Assembly (NCBI GenBank): GCA_043747745.1 | Contig: JAYTOP010000074.1 | Coordinates: 1 to 64,000, forward strand | From: SZAS-103 sp043747745 | GTDB lineage: Bacteria; Pseudomonadota; Gammaproteobacteria; Xanthomonadales; Xanthomonadaceae | DNA length: 64,000 nt | Direction: 5' to 3' | In this document: one piece after another, positions 37,727 to 45,646 of the stretch | Numbering within the stretch: position 1 is the stretch's first letter | Layout of the letters: every line of letters begins with the position of its first letter | Position numbers and translations under genes: made by a program | Notes under the pieces: model-generated | Told to the model about the DNA's origin: nothing | Database searches by the model: none | What the model saw: only the letters and a program-made list of their open reading frames with translations

Positions 37727-38686
37727 ATGCAGCCCCGCCGAACGCTTGATATCGCCGTGGTGATGGACCCGATCGGGGCCATCGGGATCGCCAAGGATTC
37801 CACTTTTGCGATGCTGCTGGAAGCACAGCGGCGCGGCCACCGGCTGCATTACGTGCGTCCTGGCGGGCTGGGACTGCGCGAGGGCAGGGCCATTGCGGTC
37901 TGCGCGCCGCTAACCGTCACCGAGGATCAGGCCGGCTGGTTCGACCTCGGGGCATTCGCGGAAACCTCGCTCGGCGGGATGGATGCAGTGCTGATGCGCA
38001 CCGACCCTCCGGTCGATGAGAACTACCTGCACGACACCCAGATCCTCTCGCTTGCGCAGCGCGAGGGCGCGCTGATCGTCAACGACCCGCAGGGTTTGCG
38101 CGACCTCAACGAGAAGCTCGGCGCCTTCCTGTTCCCCGAGTGCTGCCCGCCAACGCTGGTATCGCGCGACATGAAAGCGCTGCGCGCGTTCGTTGCCGAG
38201 CACCGTGACTGCGTGTTCAAGCCGCTCGACGGGATGGGCGGGCGCTCGATCTTCCGCGTCCGCGCGGACGAGGACAACACCAACGTGATCCTTGAAACAT
38301 TGACCGCGAACGGCCGCTCGCTCGCGCTGGTGCAACGCTACCTGCCCGAAATCGTCGATGGCGACAAACGCATCCTGCTGGTCGATGGCGAACCAGTGCC
38401 CTACTGTCTCGCGCGGATCCCGCAGGGCGGCGAGTTCCGCGGCAACCTCGCCGTCGGCGGGCGCGGCGAAGGCCGTCCGCTCAGCGAACGCGATCGCTGG
38501 ATCGCCGCGCAGGTCGGCCCGGAACTAAAGCGTCGCGGCATGCTGTTCGTCGGGCTCGACGTCATCGGCGACTGGCTGACCGAGGTCAATGTCACCAGCC
38601 CGACCTGCATCCGCGAACTCGACAAACAGTTCGGCCTGAACATCGCCGGGCTGTTGTTCGATGCAATCCAAGCGCGTCGCGCGTGA
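37727..38686 (+). CDS. gshB: Glutathione synthetase
   Basis: It joins gamma-glutamylcysteine and glycine with ATP in the second step of glutathione synthesis. The 319-residue product begins at ATG 37727, 8 nt after a perfect AGGAGG. It contains the ATP-grasp signatures DPIGAIGIAKDSTFAML, FLFPECCPPTLVS, FKPLDGMGGRSIFRV and GLDVIGDWLTEVNVTSPTCIRE. Upstream in-frame starts (37598) are not supported by a ribosome site. It is coupled to tonB by a GTGA overlap and divergent from pilG, a neighbourhood (pilG-gshB-tonB) shared with Xanthomonas and Pseudomonas relatives. Confidence 0.97.
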   Translation: MQPRRTLDIAVVMDPIGAIGIAKDSTFAMLLEAQRRGHRLHYVRPGGLGLREGRAIAVCAPLTVTEDQAGWFDLGAFAETSLGGMDAVLMRTDPPVDENYLHDTQILSLAQREGALIVNDPQGLRDLNEKLGAFLFPECCPPTLVSRDMKALRAFVAEHRDCVFKPLDGMGGRSIFRVRADEDNTNVILETLTANGRSLALVQRYLPEIVDGDKRILLVDGEPVPYCLARIPQGGEFRGNLAVGGRGEGRPLSERDRWIAAQVGPELKRRGMLFVGLDVIGDWLTEVNVTSPTCIRELDKQFGLNIAGLLFDAIQARRA

Positions 38687-39552
38687 GTGCGGTGCCTGCA
38701 CGACCGCGCATCGGACCGGGCGACCGCCTGGTCGCAACCCTCGCATTGTCGCTGCTGGTGCATGGCGTCATCGTGCTCGGGGTCGGCTTCACCCGCGAGG
38801 ATCCCGCGCCGTTGCTGCCGACCCTCGATGTGATCCTGACCCAGACCCGCACCCTGCATCCGCCGAAACAAGCCGATTTCCTCGCGCAGGCCAACCAGCA
38901 GGGCGGCGGCGACAAGGACTTCGCGCAGCGTCCCGGCGAGCCGCAACTCGCGAACGTTCCCAAACCGGATCCGGGCATCGCACCAAAGCCGCTACAAGCG
39001 CAGACGCCACCGCCGCAACCGACAGTCGTGCAACGCCTGCTGACTACGACGAGCGCTGCGTACAACATCTCAGCGCCGCAGGAGGCGCAACCGATCAGCG
39101 ACCTGCCGCTGCCAGTCGGCCACGACCTCACCGAGCAGAGCATGGAAGAGGCGCGCCTCACCGCCGAACTCCAGCGCACCCAGCAGCTCTACGCGAAGCG
39201 GCCGCGGAAGAAGTTCTTCAGCGCGAGCACCCAGGAGTACGAATACGCCGCCTACATGCGCGCGTACGTCGCGCGACTCGAGCGTGTCGGCACGTTGAAT
39301 TACCCGGATGAAGCGCGCCGCCGCAACCTGTCGGGATCGGTCGTACTGACCGTCGAGATCCGCCGCGACGGCAGCGTGGCGAGCATCGTCCGCATCCAGT
39401 CCAGCGGGATTCCGGTACTCGATCAGGCAGCAGAGCAGACGGTGCGGCTTGCGGTCCCGTTCCCCGAACTCCCGCACACGAAGGAAGACCTGGACATCTT
39501 CAACATCACGCGCACGTTCCGGTTCCTGCCGGGCGGGACTGTGGTCGAGTGA
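38683..39552 (+). CDS. TonB-family energy transducer
   Basis: This 289-residue protein starts at GTG 38683, which overlaps the gshB stop. An N-terminal membrane helix (about 15-36) is followed by a Pro/Gln-rich periplasmic linker (about 60-130) and the TonB C-terminal domain (about 185-285), with YMRAYVARLERVGTLNYPDEARRRNLSGSVVLTVEIRRDGSVASI and the closing FRFLPGGTVVE. It would transmit proton-motive force to outer-membrane receptors, or be a pilus-linked TonB-like protein (TonB3-like, as next to pilG-gshB in Pseudomonas). No exbB or exbD is adjacent. Confidence 0.9.
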   Translation: MSAVPARPRIGPGDRLVATLALSLLVHGVIVLGVGFTREDPAPLLPTLDVILTQTRTLHPPKQADFLAQANQQGGGDKDFAQRPGEPQLANVPKPDPGIAPKPLQAQTPPPQPTVVQRLLTTTSAAYNISAPQEAQPISDLPLPVGHDLTEQSMEEARLTAELQRTQQLYAKRPRKKFFSASTQEYEYAAYMRAYVARLERVGTLNYPDEARRRNLSGSVVLTVEIRRDGSVASIVRIQSSGIPVLDQAAEQTVRLAVPFPELPHTKEDLDIFNITRTFRFLPGGTVVE

Positions 39553-39676
39553 TTCGGGCTGAGGTCGTTGATGCTGACGATTGGTCGCATGCCCGAAGCC
39601 GAAAGCCGTTTGCGGCGAGCCTGTCCTGAGCCGCGCCGAAAGCTCACCATCAACTGTTTCTACTACCTGCGCCGAA

Positions 39677-41578
39677 TCAACCCCGCTCCAGCATCGGCGG
39701 CAACGGGCAGTGCAGTACCGCGCAGACCGTGCGCAACAATTCGGATTCGGACACGGTGACCTTGCCATCCAGGCTCACTGCCGCGACCAATGCCTCGATC
39801 AACACCGATTTCCCCATCGGGTCGAGCGCATCCAGCGCCGACCATGCGGTGTCGAGTGCGCCGACGCCGTCGGCCGGTGGCGCATACGCGATGCAGGTCT
39901 CGGGCAGGACGTTGTTCATGCCGGCGGCGTACGCGCGTTGCGCCGCGGCCGGCGTGTCCTGCCCGTAGTGCGCAACCACGCTGAGCAATAGCGCGATCTC
40001 GTTTTTCGCATCGGGCAATTTGCGGCGACCAGCGCTCCAGTGCGCAGAAGGATCCAGCGCGTCGGTCAGTTGCCGGCGCAACAGGCAGGCCAGGCAATAT
40101 TCGAAGAGATCGATCTGTCCGTCGGCATTTGCAAGCGCGTCCACGCTGCCGATGAACGTCTTGAGTTCGGGGCGAGGACGACGGCGCAGCAGCGGGAACA
40201 CGAGCGCGGCCAGCGGCAGGCGCAGCATCGGATGCAGGTTCGCGGTTTTCCCGGACAGCGCATTCGCAGCGTCGAACGTCGCATCGTCGTGGCGATGGCG
40301 GATCGTGGCTTCCTGTTGGGCGCGCACGGCGGTGTTGGAGTCCAGCAGCAGGGCGAACACCAGCGGAATCGCCTGGTCCAGCGAACGCGACGCAGCCAGC
40401 AAATCGTCTGGCATTGCTGCGTTGATCGCGCCTGCGTTCTGGTAATGATCGTCCTGCGGCTTGCCGACTTGCGCGACCACTGCGGATGCGCGGATCGGCA
40501 ACTCACTGTTCGCTGCGGGCAACTTGCCGCGCGCGCCATCGAATCCCAGCTGCCGATCTTCTTCCATGCCGTCGGGCGGCGTCTGCGCCCAGCCTGCCCC
40601 GAGTCGATCGAGTTCGGCGGCGTTGAAGGACGGATCGAGCGCCTGGATGCGTTTCACCAGCGGCGGATGCGTTGCGAACAACGCGGAATAACCGACGCCA
40701 TCGCCGAAGAACATGTGCGCGGCTTCCTCGGCATCCGAAGCGATCAGTTTGGAACCATCGACGAGGCCACCGACCTTCTTCAACGCGCCCGCAATGCCGG
40801 TGGTCTGACGGGTGAACTGCACCGCCGATGCGTCGGCGAGGTATTCGCGCTGGCGGCTCAGGCCGGCCTTGATCAGACGCCCGAAGAACAGGCCCACATA
40901 GCCTGCCAGCAGCAGCACGAGCGCGATCAGCAGGATCGGCGCAGCACCCTTGGAATCGCGCCCGCCGCGCACGTTCAACAGCACCTTGCGGCCGATGATC
41001 GCGAGCACGAGGATGCCGAACAGGATGCCGATCAGGCGGATGTTCAGGCGCATGTCGCCGTTCAGGACATGGCTGAACTCGTGCGCGATCACGCCCTGCA
41101 ATTCGTCGCGATTGAGATGGTCCAGCGCGCCACGGGTGACTGTGATCGCCGCGTCGGTGGGCGCCCAGCCGGCAGCGAATGCATTGATACCGGCTTCCTG
41201 TTCGAGGACGTAGATGTCCGGCACCGGCACGCCGGAAGCGATCGCGATTTCCTCGATCACATTGCGCAGGCGGCGGTATTGCGGGTCGGTGGTGTCTTCC
41301 GAAACCTGGGTCGCGCCCAGCTCGACGGCGACCTTGCCGCCGCCGGAACGCAATCCGGCGGTACGCACCATCGACGAGATGCCGATGATCGCCAGGGTGA
41401 CGATGGTGGTCAGGAACAAGATGCCGACCACATTGCCGGACTTTCCGGACACGCCCAGACCGACCAGCACACCGAAGTCGACCGCGATCACGATGCCGAA
41501 CACGGCCATCGCGAACAGCACGATGAGCCGCTTGGACGTACGCCGCGCGGCGTCCTGGCGTTCGAAGAAATTCATCAT
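39677..41578 (-). CDS. M48 family zinc metalloprotease with C-terminal TerB-like extension
   Basis: A 633-residue protein. Two N-terminal membrane helices (about 17-70) precede the peptidase domain with VAHEFSHVLNGDMRLNIRLIG (HExxH about 148-152), two further helices, and the downstream Glu/Asp region in YLADASAVQFTRQTTGIAGAL, plus FATHPPLVKRI. This part resembles HtpX, but HtpX is about 290 residues. The extra 300 or so residues include ALANADGQIDLFEY and SLDGKVTVSESELLRTVCAVL, two acidic EF-like segments typical of TerB-fold modules. It is cotranscribed with an upstream lemA (43 bp), a recurrent LemA-M48 pairing. Confidence 0.9.
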   Translation of the reverse strand: MMNFFERQDAARRTSKRLIVLFAMAVFGIVIAVDFGVLVGLGVSGKSGNVVGILFLTTIVTLAIIGISSMVRTAGLRSGGGKVAVELGATQVSEDTTDPQYRRLRNVIEEIAIASGVPVPDIYVLEQEAGINAFAAGWAPTDAAITVTRGALDHLNRDELQGVIAHEFSHVLNGDMRLNIRLIGILFGILVLAIIGRKVLLNVRGGRDSKGAAPILLIALVLLLAGYVGLFFGRLIKAGLSRQREYLADASAVQFTRQTTGIAGALKKVGGLVDGSKLIASDAEEAAHMFFGDGVGYSALFATHPPLVKRIQALDPSFNAAELDRLGAGWAQTPPDGMEEDRQLGFDGARGKLPAANSELPIRASAVVAQVGKPQDDHYQNAGAINAAMPDDLLAASRSLDQAIPLVFALLLDSNTAVRAQQEATIRHRHDDATFDAANALSGKTANLHPMLRLPLAALVFPLLRRRPRPELKTFIGSVDALANADGQIDLFEYCLACLLRRQLTDALDPSAHWSAGRRKLPDAKNEIALLLSVVAHYGQDTPAAAQRAYAAGMNNVLPETCIAYAPPADGVGALDTAWSALDALDPMGKSVLIEALVAAVSLDGKVTVSESELLRTVCAVLHCPLPPMLERG

Positions 41579-41621
41579 CGCGTCGACGTCTGCGTTAAAT
41601 CGCGTCCTGTGCGATGCATGA

Positions 41622-42221
41622 TCAGCTGAACGAAACCTTCACCGCCTCGCGCTTCACCGGCTCGGTGATCTCGAGCAGCGCCGCAGCCTGGAAGCTGCCG
41701 GCAATCAGGCTGGCCGGAAACACTTCGCGACGGTTGTTGTAGCTCATCACCGAGTCGTTATAAGCCTGGCGCGCGAACGCGACCTTGTTCTCGGTCGAGG
41801 TCAGCTCCTCGGAGAGCTGCATCATGGTCTGGTTGGCTTTCAGGTCCGGGTATGACTCGGACACCATCATCAGCCTGCCGAGCGCGCCGCCGAGTTGCCC
41901 CTCGGCCGCACCGAGCTGCTGCATCGCGCCGACATCGCCGGGGTTGGCCTTGGCTGCGGACAGCCCGGACATCGCGGCCCCGCGCGCGGCGGTCACGGCT
42001 TCGAGTGTCTCGCTCTCGTGTTTCATGTAGCCCTTGGCGACCTCGACCAGGTTCGGGATCAAGTCATAGCGGCGGGTCAGTTGCACGTCGATCTGCGCGA
42101 ACGCGTTCTTGTAGCCATTGCGTGCGGTGACCAGGCCGTTGTAGATGCCGATGCCCCACAAACCAAGGACGACTGCCAGGCCGATCAGGCCGAGAATCAA
42201 CACCACCAGTGCCGTAACCAT
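41622..42221 (-). CDS. LemA family protein
   Basis: A 199-residue LemA-family protein starting at ATG 42221, with GGAGAG 6-10 nt upstream. One N-terminal membrane helix (about 4-25) is followed by the LemA core: YNGLVTARNGYKNAFAQIDVQLTRRYDLIPNLVEVAKGYMKHESETLEAV, SESYPDLKANQTMMQLSEELTSTENKVAFARQAYND and VFPASLIAG. Unlike the first LemA at 5.5 kb it has no lipobox and no Pro-rich tail. It lies 43 bp before the M48 metalloprotease and probably works with it. Confidence 0.95.
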   Translation of the reverse strand: MVTALVVLILGLIGLAVVLGLWGIGIYNGLVTARNGYKNAFAQIDVQLTRRYDLIPNLVEVAKGYMKHESETLEAVTAARGAAMSGLSAAKANPGDVGAMQQLGAAEGQLGGALGRLMMVSESYPDLKANQTMMQLSEELTSTENKVAFARQAYNDSVMSYNNRREVFPASLIAGSFQAAALLEITEPVKREAVKVSFS

Positions 42222-42385
42222 CGATCGTCTCTCCTTCGAACAGCCAACCATCCGGATGCCGCGTTGCCAATCTGTTGCGACTCTCTGCTCGCGTCCGCAA
42301 TCTCGTGGCTGAACGCGCGACCGGATCGCACGGACTCGCGAGCCGGTCGCGCTAGAATGTGGGTTGATCCCAGCATACGCATCCG

Positions 42386-43720
42386 ATGCAACCAACGAAA
42401 GTGACGCTCAACCTCCTGCGCACCGCCATCTGCGCGTTGCTGTGCCTGTCCGCGAGCGCAGGCGCGCAGCCCGCTGCGTCCGTACCTCCCGCCGCAACCT
42501 CTGCTCGCGAGCCCAGTTTCGCCGGCGATGCGCGTGAGATCGATGCACTCGCGCAACAGGTGGTCGATCGCAGCCACATTCCCGGCATGGCGATGGCGAT
42601 CGTGCAGGACGGCAAGATCCTCGTGCTGAAAGGCTATGGCACCACCGAGGAGCACGGCAGCGAGCCGGTCACCACCGACACCGTGTTCCGGCTGGCGTCG
42701 CTGTCGAAGGGTTTTGCCGGGACGCTCGCCGGATTGCTGGTGGAAGATGGATCGCTGCGCTGGGACATCCGCATCGCCGACCAATTACCTGCATTCAAGC
42801 TGGCCAACCTCCAGGACACGCAAAGCCTCACGGTGCGCGACATCCTCAGCCAGCGCGCCGGACTGACTCGCAACACCTACGATCGCGACCTTGAATCGGA
42901 CGTTCCGTTCGAGTTGCTGGTGCAGAAGCTCGCGAATGCGCCGCTGGCATGCGCGCCGGGCGATTGCTACGCGTATCAGAACGTCGCCTTCAGCCTGATC
43001 GGCGACATCGTGTTCGCGGTAACCGGCGATTTCTATTCGCACCAGGTCGAGAAGCGCATCTTCCATCCGCTCGGCATGTACAACTCCAGCTACGGCCGCG
43101 ATGCACTCGAAGCGAGCCCGAGCTGGGCGCGCCCACATGTGCGCGGCGCTGGCAGCTGGGTACCGATTCGTCCGCAGGAAGCGTACTACCGCATTCCGCC
43201 CGCTGCCGGCGTCAATACCAGCATCCACGATATGGGGCAATGGCTGCTCGCGCAGATGGGCCATCGTCCCGATGTGCTGTCGCCGATGATGCTCGCCGAC
43301 ATCCATACACCATTGGTACCGACGATCGACCAGATGCATGGCTCGCCGTGGCGGCGCGAACGACTCTCGAGCGCGTCGTATGCGACCGGCTGGCGGATCT
43401 TCACTTACGCCGGCCACACGCTGGTGTTCCATGGCGGCGCGGTACGGGGCTATCGCAGCGAAATCGCATTCCTGCCAGACCGCGACATCGGTGCGGTACT
43501 CCTGTGGAACTCGGAGAGCGCGGTGCCCAGCGGACTGATGCCGATGATCCTTGATCGCGCGCTGGGCCTTCCCGACCGCGACTGGGTTGAAGTAGACCAG
43601 ATCGGCAACGAGGTCGCCGCTCCACGTCGTCACCCCGGCAAGTCGAACAAGCCAGGGACGTCAAGCAAACCGGGCAAGGCGAAAACGACGAAGAAAAGCG
43701 GCAAGCGCCGCAGGCACTGA
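42386..43720 (+). CDS. Exported serine hydrolase (beta-lactamase class C / DD-peptidase fold)
   Basis: This 444-residue protein has a signal peptide (about 1-28, cleaved near AGA). The penicillin-recognising fold is clear: FRLASLSKGFAG supplies Ser-x-x-Lys, YAYQNVAFSLIG supplies Tyr-x-Asn, and VFHGGAVRGYRS is the His-Gly-Gly equivalent of the KTG box. It could be an esterase, a DD-endopeptidase or an EstB/AmpH-like enzyme; resistance activity is not implied. The C-terminal 40 residues are strikingly basic and Pro/Lys/Gly-rich (KSNKPGTSSKPGKAKTTKKSG). It is divergent from lemA. Confidence 0.85.
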   Translation: MQPTKVTLNLLRTAICALLCLSASAGAQPAASVPPAATSAREPSFAGDAREIDALAQQVVDRSHIPGMAMAIVQDGKILVLKGYGTTEEHGSEPVTTDTVFRLASLSKGFAGTLAGLLVEDGSLRWDIRIADQLPAFKLANLQDTQSLTVRDILSQRAGLTRNTYDRDLESDVPFELLVQKLANAPLACAPGDCYAYQNVAFSLIGDIVFAVTGDFYSHQVEKRIFHPLGMYNSSYGRDALEASPSWARPHVRGAGSWVPIRPQEAYYRIPPAAGVNTSIHDMGQWLLAQMGHRPDVLSPMMLADIHTPLVPTIDQMHGSPWRRERLSSASYATGWRIFTYAGHTLVFHGGAVRGYRSEIAFLPDRDIGAVLLWNSESAVPSGLMPMILDRALGLPDRDWVEVDQIGNEVAAPRRHPGKSNKPGTSSKPGKAKTTKKSGKRRRH

Positions 43721-43855
43721 CGGTCGACAGCGGAGCATGCATGGTTCATTGGCGTTGACGACCGACTCGAATCGGCCAACCCGGAGGATCCCTGTGCTCA
43801 ACTTGATGTCAAAAAGTGTCCATTCAATTGGTCCATCAACTGCGGACGCAGGCGA

Positions 43856-44479
43856 TCAGCGTTCGACCTCAATCATCACTTCGTTCCGTCGCATGAACCA
43901 CAATGTCCACGGCGGATTGTACTGGGCAAGGGCTACCGAGCCTGTCGCGCGCAGGCTGTGGGATTTCACCAAAGCCAGCAGTTCCTTCGATTTCTCCTCG
44001 ACGTCACCGGGCTGCGCCAGACCGGAAAATCGCAGAACAGCGAAGCGTGCGGGCTCAATGTTTCGCAACCTGACCCTGGAATCGTCGGGCACAGGGAGCG
44101 TTTGCAGCGAATAGGCGCTGGGCATCGTGAACCGGATGACCCATATACCGGCAGCGTTTTGGATCTGCGCTACGGGAGCGGTCATTGCAATCTTTTCGCT
44201 GGCCGCTTGTTGCGCCACGGGCGCGGTCATGGCGATGCTCTGCCGCCGCTTGTTGGCACCGAAGATGTAACCGGCAAGCAGGCGGAAACCCTTGTTTGCG
44301 GCTTCCTTCTGGTCGCCGGTAACGGTGACCTCGGCAGCCACGAGTGAGGGATAGTCGCGCAGCTCGAAGGCGCCGTCGCGGAGGACCTGTTTGAACGCCG
44401 GTTCTTCAACGGCCATGGCGGAGCCCGCCAGCGTCGTGACGACCAACAGTGCTATCAACACCCATCGCTTCAAGGCCAT
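43856..44479 (-). CDS. SOUL heme-binding family protein, exported
   Basis: A 207-residue protein with a signal peptide (about 1-23, cleaved near AMA). The SOUL fold is recognisable: EEPAFKQVLRDGAFELRDYPSLVAAEV, LLAGYIFGANKRRQSIAMTAPVAQ (about 70-93), FTMPSAYSLQTLPVPDDSRVRLRNI, FAVLRFSGLA and YNPPWTLWFMRRNEVMIEV at the C-terminus. Bacterial members are often called heme-binding, but heme ligation is unproven. It stands alone on the minus strand between the serine hydrolase and LysR genes. Confidence 0.9.
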   Translation of the reverse strand: MALKRWVLIALLVVTTLAGSAMAVEEPAFKQVLRDGAFELRDYPSLVAAEVTVTGDQKEAANKGFRLLAGYIFGANKRRQSIAMTAPVAQQAASEKIAMTAPVAQIQNAAGIWVIRFTMPSAYSLQTLPVPDDSRVRLRNIEPARFAVLRFSGLAQPGDVEEKSKELLALVKSHSLRATGSVALAQYNPPWTLWFMRRNEVMIEVER

Positions 44480-44655
44480 CTGGTTCTCGCTGTTGTGTCA
44501 TCGTTCGATCCAGGTATAACCGGAGCATGCCCGGCATGCCCGGTTGAGCATACTGGTTACACGTTCGGCGATGAGGAGGGCGTGATAACGCTACGGTTCT
44601 GGCGAAAGCCGCGCGCTCGCCATTGGCGGAAGCACGCCTCGACCTGCCGACCCAT

Positions 44656-45546
44656 TCATCGCTGTGCCGGCGCAGGACGGTCGATAAGTTCCTTCAACAG
44701 CGGATTGGGAAAACGCCGCGCCTGCACGATCGCGTAGAAACTCTCGGTGAGATCCGGGATACGGCATCGCTCGACCAAGATGCCGGCAGTGAGTTCATCG
44801 CGCACCACGATGGGTGGCACCAAAGTCAGGCCATCACCCTCGCGCGCCAGCAATCGCAACATCGCCATGTCGTCCACTTCCGCGCGGATGATCGGTCGGA
44901 TGCCCGCGAGCGCGAGCAGGCGATCAAAATCCACGCGGATGTCGCTGTCGAGGCTCGGCAACAGCAACGGCTGATCGCGCAAATCATCGGGGAAACGGAA
45001 GGTCGGCGCATCGACTTGCGGGCGCCCGACAAGACTGACGGGCTGCCGATCCAGCAGGTGGCTGTGCAGCACGGTGCCGGCATCCCGTCGCACGGCACTG
45101 TTGGTGAGAACCACGTCGACGGACTGGGCTTCCAGTTGCGCCAGCAGTTCGCGCAGCGTGCCCGAGCGCACGACGACCGCAATGTCCTCGCGCCCCATCA
45201 ACGGCCGCAGGAATTCCATCTGGAAGTTGCGTGAGAGCGTGGTTAGCGCCCCGACTTTCAGGATCGGCCGGTTCACCGCCGGCTGACCCTTCAAGGTGCC
45301 GAGCAACTCGTCGCCCGCCTGGAAAATCGTGTCCGCATAGTCCAGCGCGATCCGGCCGGCCTCGTTCAGAACCAGCCTTCGGCCCTGCCGCTCGAACAGC
45401 GGATGGCCCAGTTGCTCTTCGAGGTTGGCCAGTTGCACCGACAACGCGGACTGCGACAAATGCAGCCGCTCGGCCGCCTTCGTCAAACTTCCATCGTGAG
45501 CAATGGCCCTGAAATAACGCAGATGGCGATAGTTCAGTTGCGGCAC
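44656..45546 (-). CDS. LysR-family regulator, divergent from the dab cluster
   Basis: A 296-residue regulator starting at GTG 45546, with GGAAG just upstream. The N-terminal winged helix (YRHLRYFRAIAHDGSLTKAAERLHLSQSALSVQLANLEEQLGHPLFERQGRRLVL, about 5-60) is followed by a periplasmic-binding-protein-like effector domain resembling NhaR/CbbR-type regulators. It is transcribed away from dabB over a 100-bp AT-rich gap, the usual arrangement for a LysR regulator controlling its divergent neighbour. The effector is unknown, perhaps a bicarbonate- or ion-related signal. Confidence 0.9.
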   Translation of the reverse strand: MPQLNYRHLRYFRAIAHDGSLTKAAERLHLSQSALSVQLANLEEQLGHPLFERQGRRLVLNEAGRIALDYADTIFQAGDELLGTLKGQPAVNRPILKVGALTTLSRNFQMEFLRPLMGREDIAVVVRSGTLRELLAQLEAQSVDVVLTNSAVRRDAGTVLHSHLLDRQPVSLVGRPQVDAPTFRFPDDLRDQPLLLPSLDSDIRVDFDRLLALAGIRPIIRAEVDDMAMLRLLAREGDGLTLVPPIVVRDELTAGILVERCRIPDLTESFYAIVQARRFPNPLLKELIDRPAPAQR

Positions 45547-45646
45547 GTGTAGCTTCCAAAAAAACGAACGATAGAGTGTAATCTTTGTATTATCTAAAAC
45601 AATAGCCCATCGCTAAAGTGCCGGTCGTCAAACTCTGGAGACGACC
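45547..45646 (+). promoter_or_regulatory. Divergent lysR-dabB control region
   Basis: The 100 bp between the LysR and dabB starts has an AT-rich core (about 45570-45605) that stands out in this GC-rich window. It has a GATAGA ... TTATC inverted pair (about 45570-45594), a TATTAT box at 45588-45593 as possible -10 for dabB, and TACACT on the opposite strand as possible -10 for lysR. LysR-type T-N11-A sites could fit here. The promoters would overlap. Confidence 0.45.
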
